Counted from the stretch's first letter, positions 8,209 to 16,330 are shown. The stretch: 64,000 nucleotides of DNA from Hamadaea sp. (GCF_013362815.1 NZ_JABFVK010000001.1:62001-126000); one strand, 5' to 3'. Notes: generated by a model from the letters alone, not told the origin. Translations and numbers: made by a program.

Positions 8209-9093
8209 GTGAACGAGCAGGTCGCGGCGGCGTACCAGCGATGCCGGGAACTGCATCGCCGCCACGGTCGCAGCTATTACCTGGCGACTCGGCTCCTGCC
8301 CGCCGCGTCCAGGCGTCATGTGCACGCGCTCTACGGCTTTACGCGTACCGCTGACGACATGGTCGACACACCAGGCCGGAACGAACCCGCGCAGGCCCTG
8401 ACCCACCTGGCCGATCGCCTGCACGCGGGACTCGCGGACCCGGCGGCGGTGGCCGGCGACCCGATCTTGCCCGCGGTCGTGCGGACCGTGCGTGAGCTGG
8501 ACCTCGACGTCGCCGACCTGGACCGGTTTCTCGCGAGCATGGCGATGGATCTCACAGTTGCGCGCTACGAAACCTACGACGACCTGCTTGTCTACATGGA
8601 TGGATCGGCCGCCGTGATCGGCACCATGCTGCTGCCGATCCTCGCCCCAGCCGATCGCGACGCCGCCCGCGAGCCCGCCCGCCAGCTCGGCCTCGCCTTC
8701 CAGCTCACCAACTTCATCCGGGACATCGCCGAGGACCTGGGTCGCGGCCGCGTTTATCTCCCGCAGGCGGACCTGCGCGAATGCGGCGTCCGCGTCGAAG
8801 ATCTTCAGGCGGCCACGGTGGGACGCGGGCTGCGCGCGGCCGGTCCGGCCATCGGGCCCATCCGCTCTCTCATCGGGTACGCCATGAGCCGAGCCCGGAT
8901 TCACTATGCGGCAGCGCAGCCAGGCATCGACCTGCTGCCCCCGGCGTCGGCCCGATGCGTGCGGGTGGCCCACCGGGTCTACGGCGCGATCCTCGACGAG
9001 ATCGAGGCGCGGGGCCGGGACGTCTTCGCCGAGCGCGTCGTCGTCTCGCCGGTACGCCGCATCCGGCTGGCGCTCACCGCCGCACTGCGCTGA
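8209..9093 (+). CDS. crtB: Phytoene/squalene synthase family protein
   Basis: A 294-aa all-helical isoprenoid synthase, expected to condense two prenyl diphosphates head-to-head (phytoene from GGPP). Both Asp-rich metal-binding motifs are visible: TRTADDMVD near residue 46 and IRDIAEDLGRGRVYLP near 170. It starts with GTG 8209 after the ribosome site GGGAG. Together with crtI and idi it forms a minimal carotenoid locus; no GGPP synthase or cyclase gene is in the window. A C30 substrate cannot be excluded. Its end overlaps the convergent FMN-reductase gene by 20 bp. Confidence 0.9.
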   Translation: MNEQVAAAYQRCRELHRRHGRSYYLATRLLPAASRRHVHALYGFTRTADDMVDTPGRNEPAQALTHLADRLHAGLADPAAVAGDPILPAVVRTVRELDLDVADLDRFLASMAMDLTVARYETYDDLLVYMDGSAAVIGTMLLPILAPADRDAAREPARQLGLAFQLTNFIRDIAEDLGRGRVYLPQADLRECGVRVEDLQAATVGRGLRAAGPAIGPIRSLIGYAMSRARIHYAAAQPGIDLLPPASARCVRVAHRVYGAILDEIEARGRDVFAERVVVSPVRRIRLALTAALR

Positions 9094-9628
9094 CCAGCTC
9101 CAAGAACCCGTCGATTGTGCGTACCAACCGCTTGGCCTGATTCTCGTCGGCCAGCCGGCCGTCCACCGTGAACGCCTCGTCGGCCTGAGCGACCGAGACC
9201 ATCTCGGGGAACATCCGCGCGCCGAGGTGCTCCAGCGGCACGCGTAGCGCCCACAGTCCGCGGTTACCGCCGGTGAGCCGCGGCGAGGCGCTCAGCAGCA
9301 GCCCGTGATGGCCCCAGAACGGCTGCGGTTTGAGCCGCGAAACCCAGTCGACGAGGTTCTTCAACGTGCCCGGGACGCTGGCGTTGTATTCCGGGCTCAC
9401 CAGGACGAACGCGTCCACCGCCTGCAATCTCTCGGCGAACCGCCGGGCACCCTCCGGTACGCCGTCCGCAACTTCGACTCCGGCGTCGTACCCGGGCACG
9501 AGGAATTCGGCGTACCGGGCGAGATCGACTTCGACCGCGCGGTCCCGGAGCATCGCCGCAGCCAACTCGGCCAGCGTGACGTTGAACGAGCCGGGACGCA
9601 GCGAAGCACCCATCACCAGTACGCGCAC
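9074..9628 (-). CDS. NADPH-dependent FMN reductase family protein
   Basis: A 184-aa flavodoxin-fold protein. GASLRPGSFN is the phosphate-binding loop for FMN, and SPEYNASVPGTLKNLVDW is the hallmark segment of the NAD(P)H:FMN reductase/quinone reductase family. Such enzymes reduce free flavin or quinones. It starts at GTG 9628 and converges on crtB. Nothing links it specifically to carotenoids. Confidence 0.85.
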   Translation of the reverse strand: MRVLVMGASLRPGSFNVTLAELAAAMLRDRAVEVDLARYAEFLVPGYDAGVEVADGVPEGARRFAERLQAVDAFVLVSPEYNASVPGTLKNLVDWVSRLKPQPFWGHHGLLLSASPRLTGGNRGLWALRVPLEHLGARMFPEMVSVAQADEAFTVDGRLADENQAKRLVRTIDGFLELVSAVRR

Positions 9629-9710
9629 GACTTGATCCTGTCATCCCGGCTTTGATTCAGGTACGACCGAATCAATACCGGCGTCGACGACCCACTGCCA
9701 CGCTGAATGC

Positions 9711-10511
9711 ATGAATCACGCCGAGCTGTTCCGCTCCCTGCACGTCCCTGGCCGTCCCCTCGTCCTGGCCAACGCCTGGGACGCGGCGAGCGCCGCCGTC
9801 GTCGCCGCGGCCGGTGCGCCCGCCGTCGCCACCACCAGCGCCGGGGTCGCCTGGAGCCTCGGTACGCCCGACGGCGACAAGCTCGGGCGTACGCAGGCCG
9901 TCGAGCTGATCGCCCGGGTCGTCCGGGCGGTCGGCGTACCGGTGAGCGCCGACATCGAGGCCGGCTTCGGGGCCACCCCGGACGAGGTCGCCGAGACGGT
10001 CCGCGCAGTCATCGCGGCCGGTGCCGTCGGCGTCAATATCGAGGACAACTCCCATGGCGGGCCCGAAGTTCTCCGTCCCATCGCCGAGCAGGCCGACCGT
10101 CTCACGGCAGTACGCACCGCCGCCGCCGACTCGGGCCTGTTCGTCAACGCCCGGATCGACACCTACTTGGCCGGAGTGGGCGGACTGGCCGAGACGGTCG
10201 AGCGGGCCAATGCGTACGTGGCGGCCGGGGCGGACGGCGTCTTCGTACCGGGCGTCACCGACCCGGCGACGATCAAGGAGCTGGTGGCGGCCATCCCGGC
10301 TCCGGTGAACGTCCTCGTCGGACCGGGTTCCCCGACCGTTGCCGAGTTGGCCGAGCTCGGCGTCGCCCGGGCAAGCCTCGGCTCCGCCATCGCACAAGCG
10401 GCGTACGCCGTCGCCCGCCGGGCGGCGGAAGAGGCGTACATCCATGGCACGTATGCCTCCCTCGCTGACGCTGTCGACTATGGAACCCTGAACGACCTGC
10501 TACGCCGTTGA
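9711..10511 (+). CDS. Isocitrate lyase/PEP mutase family protein
   Basis: A 266-aa (beta/alpha)8 protein of the phosphoenolpyruvate mutase/isocitrate lyase superfamily. It has the family segments LANAWDAASA near the N-terminus, the metal-site region SADIEAGFG, GVNIEDNS, and FVNARIDTYL. These enzymes make or break C-C or C-P bonds next to a carboxylate. The substrate of this subfamily is unknown; 2-methylisocitrate-lyase-like or oxaloacetate-decarboxylase-like activities are possible. It is a single gene. Confidence 0.85.
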   Translation: MNHAELFRSLHVPGRPLVLANAWDAASAAVVAAAGAPAVATTSAGVAWSLGTPDGDKLGRTQAVELIARVVRAVGVPVSADIEAGFGATPDEVAETVRAVIAAGAVGVNIEDNSHGGPEVLRPIAEQADRLTAVRTAAADSGLFVNARIDTYLAGVGGLAETVERANAYVAAGADGVFVPGVTDPATIKELVAAIPAPVNVLVGPGSPTVAELAELGVARASLGSAIAQAAYAVARRAAEEAYIHGTYASLADAVDYGTLNDLLRR

Positions 10512-10630
10512 CCGCGGCACCGGGTGCGCGGAGGATCGGCTCGGCCCTGTCGCACCACAGTGGAGCCTCCGCTGTGATATGACAAACCGGACATCCGCAC
10601 CGGATCTCCATCTCACCCAGGGAGCCCTAA

Positions 10631-10816
10631 TTGCTCACCGAGCAGTGGCACACCAGCACGCGTAGCAACGACACCAACTGCGTCGAAGTCCGCGCCCGGC
10701 GCGGCCAGGTAGAAGTCCGCGACTCGAAGGACCGCGAAGGCGAATCGCTGGTGTTCACGTCGACCGCGTGGGACTCGTTCGTCGACGGCGTGAAGGCCGG
10801 CGAGTTCGACTCCTGA
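10631..10816 (+). CDS. DUF397-domain protein
   Basis: A 61-aa protein matching the small DUF397 family: WHTSTRSNDTNCVEVR at the start and VRDSKDREGESLVFTSTAW in the middle. The start is TTG 10631, supported by GGGAG six bases upstream. In actinomycetes DUF397 genes usually follow an XRE-type (Scr1/DUF5753) regulator and are thought to act with it in a toxin-antitoxin-like or developmental switch. Here no such regulator is adjacent; the nearest XRE gene, at 12150, is of another type. A strong terminator follows. Confidence 0.85.
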   Translation: MLTEQWHTSTRSNDTNCVEVRARRGQVEVRDSKDREGESLVFTSTAWDSFVDGVKAGEFDS

Positions 10817-10824
10817 GTACGCCG

Positions 10825-10856
10825 ACGGCCCCCATCCTCGCCGGGATGGGGGCCGT
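10825..10856 (+). terminator. Strong hairpin terminator after the DUF397 gene
   Basis: Perfect 13-bp stem (ACGGCCCCCATCC / GGATGGGGGCCGT) with loop TCGCCG, 8 bp after the DUF397 stop. There is no long T run, as is common in high-GC actinomycetes. Confidence 0.8.
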
Positions 10857-10888
10857 TCCATGCCGCTAGGGCTTCGTCGCCTCAGCGA

Positions 10889-11158
10889 TCACCGCAGATT
10901 CGACCCTGTTGACCTCATCCGGTTTGCAAACTGCTGGAGCACATCGGCGGATGCGAACGCCGTGACGGACTGGGTCAACTCCTGCGTCCTGATCCCGGCG
11001 TTACCGTTCAGTCGGAGTACGTCAAGAGGCATACGCCGGCTTCGCAGCAGACCGCCCGCAAGCCTGCCGCCCTGGGAAATGACCTGCCGCACGTGAGTGC
11101 CTTGCACGACAACCGCGCCCCGGCCATCCACCAGACAGAGGTACCGCGTCAGCTCCAT
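10889..11158 (-). CDS. Hypothetical protein downstream of the NYN nuclease
   Basis: An 89-aa protein starting at ATG 11158 and overlapping the end of the NYN gene by 10 bp, so the two are likely translated together. It begins with short strands (TRYLCLVDGRGAVVVQG), then a basic helical segment. I do not recognise the family. The overlap suggests a dedicated partner of the NYN protein, for instance an RNA-binding or inhibitory subunit; that is inference only. Confidence 0.55.
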   Translation of the reverse strand: MELTRYLCLVDGRGAVVVQGTHVRQVISQGGRLAGGLLRSRRMPLDVLRLNGNAGIRTQELTQSVTAFASADVLQQFANRMRSTGSNLR

Positions 11159-11790
11159 TTCGCGGGGCGGCTGTACTTGCGGCCAGTGGAGCCGTTGACC
11201 GCGGGTGGCAGCTGAGCGCCGCTCAGTGCCGATTCGCGGATGTAGAACACGCCAGCACCCCGGATGGCTCGGGCTCGGGGCTGGTTCGACGGCGGCAGGG
11301 CGACGTACACCGGGCGGCTTGGCGCAATGCGCTGAAGGGATCGGACGGCCGGCAGCATGTCGGAGTCGGCACTGATCAGCAGTGAGATGTCGCCGATGCC
11401 GAGAGCAGCGTCCTCGACCATGGCCACGCCGAGGGCAACGTCGGTCTCCTTTTCCTCATACGTCTGGTACGTCGTGGGGCAGGCGCAAAGGAATTCCTTG
11501 CGGCAGACCTTGCACCGGCCGATAGTCTTGATCTTGAAGCGGCCCACGCGCACATCCACCAGCGCGCCGTTGTGAGTGCTGAGAGCGTCGAGATAGGTCG
11601 TCTGGTTCGCGGCTGCGGCTGGCTCGCCTTTGACGATGGCCGTGAAGTAGCGCACGACCTGTACTTGATCGTTGGGCCGCAATTGACGCACCAATTCAAC
11701 GACGTCGAGCCACATATACTTGCGCCGGTACGCCGACTTCATGCCGTAGTACAGATTGAAACCATCGATGTACGCCGTCACCATGGCCAA
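11149..11790 (-). CDS. NYN-domain (LabA/DUF88-like) putative ribonuclease
   Basis: A 213-aa protein of the NYN branch of the PIN-like nuclease superfamily. Acidic metal-site residues are visible in YIDGFNLYYG (N-terminal Asp), EKETDVALGVAMVEDA (middle) and LLISADSDMLPAV (third Asp pair). Between the first strand and the KETD motif sits a cysteine cluster, CKVCRKEFLCAC, that could hold a zinc or other metal. NYN proteins are usually metal-dependent RNases. The start could be ATG 11790 or GTG 11784. The gene faces away from the XRE regulator across a 359-bp gap. Confidence 0.8.
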   Translation of the reverse strand: MAMVTAYIDGFNLYYGMKSAYRRKYMWLDVVELVRQLRPNDQVQVVRYFTAIVKGEPAAAANQTTYLDALSTHNGALVDVRVGRFKIKTIGRCKVCRKEFLCACPTTYQTYEEKETDVALGVAMVEDAALGIGDISLLISADSDMLPAVRSLQRIAPSRPVYVALPPSNQPRARAIRGAGVFYIRESALSGAQLPPAVNGSTGRKYSRPAKWS

Positions 11791-11896
11791 CTCGAACTCA
11801 CCCCTTCGGTCCGTGCGCCGAGTCGCGCATGGGCGGTTGGCTCGGGTCGTGTATGCCGTGCTTTCACTGGTGCCTGCGGCCGGGAGCGTGTATCGT

Positions 11897-11955
11897 GTCC
11901 CGTAGACAACGGCGAGAGATACGCCGAGGACGGCCCCGCAAGGGGCCGTTTTTTT
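11897..11955 (+). ncRNA. Candidate small structured RNA
   Basis: The 359-bp gap at 11791-12149 has no convincing plus-strand reading frame, yet it contains a plus-strand terminator at 11930-11955. Just before it is a second hairpin, CGGCG/CGCCG at 11910-11926 with a 7-nt loop, and a possible -10 box TATCGT at 11891-11896. No good -35 is seen, so the 5' end is a guess. It could instead be the leader of a longer transcript. It does not match an RNA family I recognise. Confidence 0.35.
11930..11955 (+). terminator. Rho-independent terminator with a seven-T tail
   Basis: Perfect 8-bp stem ACGGCCCC/GGGGCCGT, loop GCAA, followed by seven T (11949-11955): the most canonical intrinsic terminator in the window. 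It works on the plus strand, where no gene ends nearby. Confidence 0.9.
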
Positions 11956-12112
11956 GTGCTGGCCCGTCCGTGCCGCCTCGGGACCGGCTACCCGAGTTAC
12001 CGCTCCACTGACCGCTTGACGGGATCTTCCTCAAGGCGTGACGAGCTGTTTCCGAAACCCACCCACCCTGTTCGGTTTCGGGGTCCTGCTTGCCGTCTAT
12101 CATGAGTGAGGG

Positions 12113-12159
12113 TTGTTGTGTTCGTCAAGCGGATGCTAGCGTTTCCGATATGGAAACGC
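12113..12159 (+). promoter_or_regulatory. Leaderless promoter with an operator overlapping the XRE start codon
   Basis: The -35 TTGTTG (12113-12118) and -10 TAGCGT (12137-12142) are 18 bp apart, and the ATG of the XRE gene lies 7 nt after the -10, so transcription should begin at the start codon. A perfect 8-bp inverted repeat, GCGTTTCC (12139-12146) and GGAAACGC (12152-12159), overlaps the -10 and the ATG. This fits autorepression by the XRE protein. Confidence 0.65.
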
Positions 12160-13361
12160 CTCGGAGTCTCGTAGCCGCGAACATTGCCGCGCTGCGCCGC
12201 CAGCAGGGACTCGGGGTTCGTGGCTTGTCTGAGCGGCTGAAACAGCTCGGACATCGCATCCTGCCCAGCGGTATCACCAAGATTGAAAAGGACGGCCGGG
12301 CGGTGTCGGCGGATGACCTCGTCGCCCTCGCGCTCGCTCTCCAGGTAACCCCTAACCGCCTCCTTCTGCCCGTGAAGCAACTCGAGGACCAGATCGCCCT
12401 GACGCCCGAGGTTCATACCACCGCCGCGCAAGCCTGGGAATGGGTCCTGGCTCGGAAGAGCCTCGAGGTCGTCCTTCCTCGCTTCGCCGGTGAAACACAC
12501 GCCGCCGAGCATGACTTCTTCCAGGCGTCCCTCCCGGCCGCAGAGGCGTGGCGGCGGCGGCAGTCCGCCGTCCAGGTCGCCGATGCGGTTGGCAAGTACA
12601 TCGGCCGACTCGTGGAGAATCTCGCCCGCCTGCACGAAGCTCAGCAAGACGACGTCGGGGATGAAGCCGTCCGGACCCGAGACGAGCTCTTGCTCGCCAT
12701 AAACTTGTTGCCACGACTGTTGGCAGAGCTTCAAGATCAAGTCGAGCAGGCGATCTCCGCATCTGCGCTCTCTGATGAACCCGAGTACGGCAAAGCGGTG
12801 TTCGCCTCCCTCGCCGTCCATGAGCAAGCACTCGGACGGCTACTCGCTGCCAGGCAGCACTCTTACCTAGCTCGCGAGTCGGCCGCCACTTACGAACAGT
12901 CGCATTACGAAAAACTTTCGCGCAGTGCGCAGCTCCGTACCGAGTACATAAACCTCACGAGGAGCGGTGACGTCGAAGGTGCAGAACAGGTAGCACGGGC
13001 GCTCGCCGAAGCCGATCGCGACGTTGAGGCGACCGAGGCGGGCAGGCTGGTCGCTTCCGAGCAGATCGCCCGAGCAGACCAAGCCTTCGAGCGAGCGCAG
13101 ACGGAGCTATACCAGACCCGTCGCATCATGCTTATCCGCAGCATCCTCCCTCCGCACCTACCCCCAGACCTGCGGTACATCGACGAACTGAACCTCTCCG
13201 ACGAACGCGACGACCAACCCACCATTCTGACTCGCTTCGCGAAACTGAGTGCGCGCCTGGCCGAGACACAACGCCGCCAAAACATCGTGCCCGGGCTGTC
13301 CCCCTTCGCTCGGGTCGCACACCGGCTCGCCGGCCTTGACAAACCGGAACGCATCGACTAG
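12150..13361 (+). CDS. XRE-family transcriptional regulator with a long helical tail
   Basis: A 403-aa protein. Residues about 5-75 form a helix-turn-helix of the XRE type (ANIAALRRQQGL, ITKIEKDGRAVSADDLVALA, LQVTPNRLLLP). The remaining roughly 320 residues are charged and heptad-like, rich in Ala, Glu, Gln and Arg, and predicted coiled coil, notably 240-330. I chose ATG 12150 because it directly follows a -10 box and the HTH begins within a few residues; the frame is open further upstream. No DUF5753 domain is visible. Divergent NYN and candidate sRNA neighbours suggest a small accessory module. The long coiled coil may be a sensor or oligomerisation arm. Confidence 0.8.
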   Translation: METPRSLVAANIAALRRQQGLGVRGLSERLKQLGHRILPSGITKIEKDGRAVSADDLVALALALQVTPNRLLLPVKQLEDQIALTPEVHTTAAQAWEWVLARKSLEVVLPRFAGETHAAEHDFFQASLPAAEAWRRRQSAVQVADAVGKYIGRLVENLARLHEAQQDDVGDEAVRTRDELLLAINLLPRLLAELQDQVEQAISASALSDEPEYGKAVFASLAVHEQALGRLLAARQHSYLARESAATYEQSHYEKLSRSAQLRTEYINLTRSGDVEGAEQVARALAEADRDVEATEAGRLVASEQIARADQAFERAQTELYQTRRIMLIRSILPPHLPPDLRYIDELNLSDERDDQPTILTRFAKLSARLAETQRRQNIVPGLSPFARVAHRLAGLDKPERID

Positions 13362-13483
13362 ATCTGCCTGCTGGATTGATCGGTTCTGGTCGTGTGTCGA
13401 GGTCATTGACGAGGCGACCCACGAGGCGCTCTGCAACCTTGGCGAGAGCCTGGGTCGAGCCTGGCTGCGGCACACTGTTCAGC

Positions 13484-13699
13484 ATGGCGCAGCGCGAGTT
13501 TCCGACCGTCAAGCATTTCGGGCAGGCCAACCCTGCTGGCCCTGGACAGGGCGATGTCCCCGCGCTCCTTCGCCGCTTGGCCGACGCGATCGAGGCGCTC
13601 GGCCCCGTCGAGATCCAGGACGTCGCCCTCCGGTCCGAGGTCACAACGGAGGGGGATTGGTGGTCGGCGATCGTCTACTTCCACGACGACGCAAGCTGA
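13484..13699 (+). CDS. Hypothetical small protein
   Basis: A 71-aa acidic protein from ATG 13484. The pattern LLRRLADAIEALGPVEIQDVAL followed by strand-rich WWSAIVYFHDD suggests a small alpha/beta fold. I do not recognise it. It lies 122 bp after the XRE gene and before the convergent tRNA-Lys; there is no clear ribosome site. Confidence 0.5.
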   Translation: MAQREFPTVKHFGQANPAGPGQGDVPALLRRLADAIEALGPVEIQDVALRSEVTTEGDWWSAIVYFHDDAS

Positions 13700-13791
13700 T
13701 CGGCCGGACGGGCTGCTGTGCACTTCGCTGCTGTACGAGAGCCCGATCAGCTGGACCAGGCCCCAGAGCACCGGCCACCAGCTGGGAAGAG

Positions 13792-13863
13792 TGGGGCATG
13801 TAGGACTCGAACCTACAACCTACGGATTAAAAGTCCGCAGCTCTGCCATTGAGCTAATGCCCC
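13792..13863 (-). tRNA. tRNA-Lys (TTT)
   Basis: Cloverleaf with acceptor GGGGCAT/ATGCCCC, anticodon stem GCGGA/TCCGT, anticodon loop CTTTTAA (anticodon TTT) and discriminator A. I saw no integrase or repeated 3' end beside it, so there is no sign that it serves as an attachment site. Confidence 0.95.
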
Positions 13864-13953
13864 AATGCACGTGCGCTCACGCACATGCTGTCCCCAGGTT
13901 AGCGGATCGTTCAGCGCAGGTCGTCCGGGTATCAGTCCCCGGGCGGCTCCGGG

Positions 13954-14559
13954 TCAGTAGCTGCAGCTGACCACCACATCGTCGATCTTGGTGGCGACGA
14001 GCGTACCGGCGGTGCTGCCGACGGTGAATCGCAGGAACACGTCGGTCTGCGTAGCGCGCCACGGCCCGACGGCAAAGCTCTGCCAGTCTGGCGACTGGCC
14101 CGGTCCAGTGACGTGATAGAGAGCGATGTATGTCCAGGTGGCCGGGTCGATGACCTCGATGGCGACGACGGGCGAGGCGGTGACCCGGGCCAGCCAGAAT
14201 TTCACCGCGCAACTGGGCTGGTGCACCTCGGCCGGCGTGAGGTGGACGCTACGGCCGACCGATGACCAGCCGGTGGAGAACTGATCGATGTAGCCGTACC
14301 AGTTGCCCGAGTGCGCCAGCTCGGGGTGGTTGGAGAAAGAGCCATAGTGGTCGCCTTCGCCGTCGAAGCTCCACCGGTACACCGGACTGCCCTCGAAGCC
14401 GTCAGACAACTGCCAGATGGAGGCGTGGGCGGGGGAGGCGTTCCCGAGGACCAGGACGGCCGTGAGAGCAGCGGCCAGTAGAGCGAACAACCGCCGCCTG
14501 GGTACGCGGACTCCGCGGCCGACGGGGGCAGGTGGCAAGGACGATTCTATGGTGGCCAC
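13954..14559 (-). CDS. Secreted protein of unknown function
   Basis: About 201 aa with a Sec signal peptide (basic VRVPRRR, a hydrophobic stretch, then an ASPAHA cleavage region). The mature part is beta-rich and aromatic (YRWSFDGEGDHYG, NWYGYIDQF) and looks like a jelly-roll, carbohydrate-binding-type domain. Two cysteines, in PSCAVKF and VSCSY, could form a disulfide. I chose GTG 14559 because GGAG lies 9 nt upstream; ATG 14574 is the alternative. Function is unknown; surface or polysaccharide binding is inference. Confidence 0.7.
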   Translation of the reverse strand: MATIESSLPPAPVGRGVRVPRRRLFALLAAALTAVLVLGNASPAHASIWQLSDGFEGSPVYRWSFDGEGDHYGSFSNHPELAHSGNWYGYIDQFSTGWSSVGRSVHLTPAEVHQPSCAVKFWLARVTASPVVAIEVIDPATWTYIALYHVTGPGQSPDWQSFAVGPWRATQTDVFLRFTVGSTAGTLVATKIDDVVVSCSY

Positions 14560-14742
14560 GGTCGACAGCTCCATTCGTGGACGAGTGTGTTCCCGCAGCG
14601 CCGCGACGAACCATGAGGGCAAGACGCCTCAGGGTATCGATGGCGACCGCTGGCTGAAATCGGTCGTTCGTTCGATGTCCATCTCTGTCGCGCTTCCGTC
14701 GCTCGACTACCCGCCGAACCGGACAGTGGCTGTAATCAATAT

Positions 14743-15918
14743 ATGATCGCAGCTGCTGAAAGCGCGTTCGCGCAGCGTTACTCGTCACCCGTCGGGCTGG
14801 GACGCGCCCTCGCGTCGCTCGGGCGAGAACAGCCGGTGGTCTTCGACGAACTCATGAACGCGCCGGTGGTGTTGCGCCACCGGGACGTCGCCGCCGCGCT
14901 GCGCGACACCGCCACGTTCAGCACCCAGTTCTACGGCACGGGTCCGATGAACGGGGCGATGATCACGCTCGACGGCGCACCGCACCACCGGCTGCGACGC
15001 ATCCACAACCGCTTCTTCAGCGCCAGCGCGAGCGCCAAGTACGCCGACGCCGTCGCGCCGATCGCTCAGCGCACTTTCGGGCCGGTCGCGGCGAAGGCCG
15101 AGGTCGAACTGATCGGGGAGTGCATCGCTCGCTATCCGATGGAGGTCTTCCTCACCTTGCTGGGCATTCCGGACGAGCTCGGCGATCAGGGTCTGGCGTG
15201 GGTGCGCGCCATCGTCACGTGGCTCGGCTCGCCGATGGACCAAGCCGCGGCCGAGCCGGGACTTCAGGCGTACGCGCAGCTGAGCGACTACACGTCCGGG
15301 CTGGTGCAACGAGAGCGGCATACGGGCGGCGACAACCTGCTGAGCGAGATCATCAACGGGTTCGAGTCGGAGGACGCTTACACCACGGAAGCCGTCACGG
15401 CGTCGGTGGTAAGCCTGCTGCTCGGCGGCTTTGAAACCACGATTCAGATGATGTCGGCGACGCTCTGTTCACTGCTGCTGAACCCGGATGCGCTGGCTCG
15501 GGTGCGGGCCGATCACAGCCTGGTCGAGGCCGCGATCGACGAGGCGTTCCGGTGGGCCAATCCCTCGGCGGGTCTCTACCGGCTGGTGACCCGGGACACC
15601 GGGATCGCCGGGACCGGCCTGGCCGCCGGGAGCTTGGTGTACCTGGGCATCGCCGGAGCCCACTACGACGAACGGGCCTACCCGGACCCGGAGACGTTCC
15701 ACTTGGACCGGCGCGGCGGCGCGCACCTGGGTTTCGGGCTGGGCCCGCACTATTGCGTCGGGGCCCCGCTAGCCCGCATCGAAGTCACCGCGGCCCTCAC
15801 CGCGCTGCTCGACGCCTGCCCCGGCCTGCGACTGGACTCCGATACGCCACTCAGCTTCTATTACGGCGCGAGGGACTTCGTGCAGCACGGCACCGATGCT
15901 CTGCCTGTGCTGACGTGA
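14743..15918 (+). CDS. Cytochrome P450
   Basis: A 391-aa bacterial class I P450. Visible motifs are the I-helix GGFETT (oxygen activation), the K-helix ExxR in EAFRW, and the heme-binding loop FGLGPHYCVGAPLAR with the proximal Cys. The length is typical. No ferredoxin gene is adjacent, so electrons must come from elsewhere. The substrate is unknown. TGTAAT six bases before the ATG suggests a very short or absent leader. A secreted-protein gene lies divergently upstream. Confidence 0.93.
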   Translation: MIAAAESAFAQRYSSPVGLGRALASLGREQPVVFDELMNAPVVLRHRDVAAALRDTATFSTQFYGTGPMNGAMITLDGAPHHRLRRIHNRFFSASASAKYADAVAPIAQRTFGPVAAKAEVELIGECIARYPMEVFLTLLGIPDELGDQGLAWVRAIVTWLGSPMDQAAAEPGLQAYAQLSDYTSGLVQRERHTGGDNLLSEIINGFESEDAYTTEAVTASVVSLLLGGFETTIQMMSATLCSLLLNPDALARVRADHSLVEAAIDEAFRWANPSAGLYRLVTRDTGIAGTGLAAGSLVYLGIAGAHYDERAYPDPETFHLDRRGGAHLGFGLGPHYCVGAPLARIEVTAALTALLDACPGLRLDSDTPLSFYYGARDFVQHGTDALPVLT

Positions 15919-16034
15919 CCGCGATGCCGACCGGGCGCTGACCATCGCCAGGTGGGTTATGCAATCGACGCTCGTAGGCAAGATCGCTTTATCCGCTGGA
16001 GTCCGGTGACCGCAGCCATCACCGACATGTCCGT

Positions 16035-16047
16035 TATGCTGACCGGC
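16035..16047 (+). promoter_or_regulatory. Leaderless -10 box of the 67-aa gene
   Basis: TATGCT (16035-16040), 7 nt before GTG 16048, is the spacing typical of actinobacterial leaderless transcripts. No clear -35 is visible. Confidence 0.5.
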
Positions 16048-16251
16048 GTGCATTTGACCTTCATCCGCAAGACCGCACATTCGAACGACAACAACTGTCC
16101 TTCCCTGTACAAGACCGACCGCGACACCTACATCGTCCAGGGCTGGCGGGTCACCGACCCGGAAACCCTGCGGCAGTTGGACATCCCGGGCCACGAGACC
16201 GTGGTCGAAGTGCCCAGCGACGTCCTCGCCGAGATCGCCCGCTCGATCTGA
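16048..16251 (+). CDS. Small protein of the type found near DUF397/Scr1 loci
   Basis: A 67-aa protein from GTG 16048 (HLTFIRKTAHSNDNN, then CPSLYKTDRDTYIVQGW). I recognise this pattern from actinomycete loci that also carry DUF397/XRE genes, where the protein has no known function. The start was chosen because a -10 box sits 7 nt upstream and homologues, as I recall them, begin at this His-Leu; the open frame extends back to 15952. Here it is alone and is followed by a strong terminator. Confidence 0.75.
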   Translation: MHLTFIRKTAHSNDNNCPSLYKTDRDTYIVQGWRVTDPETLRQLDIPGHETVVEVPSDVLAEIARSI

Positions 16252-16263
16252 CCGCTGTCGCCG

Positions 16264-16295
16264 ACGCGCCGCCCTCGCCGGGGCGGCGCGTTTTG
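16264..16295 (+). terminator. Rho-independent terminator
   Basis: Perfect 11-bp stem ACGCGCCGCCC/GGGCGGCGCGT with a 6-nt loop, running into TTTT, 12 bp after the stop of the 67-aa gene. Confidence 0.9.
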
Positions 16296-16330
16296 CGTTT
16301 CCAGCCGTCGTCCAAAAAGGTGGAACAGAC

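Noticed and set aside
11829-12011. 60-codon plus-strand frame
   Set aside because: It crosses the T-tailed terminator and has no ribosome site or family.
13792-13863. tRNA-Lys as attachment site of an integrated element
   Set aside because: No integrase, no repeated tRNA 3' end and no obvious boundary were seen nearby.
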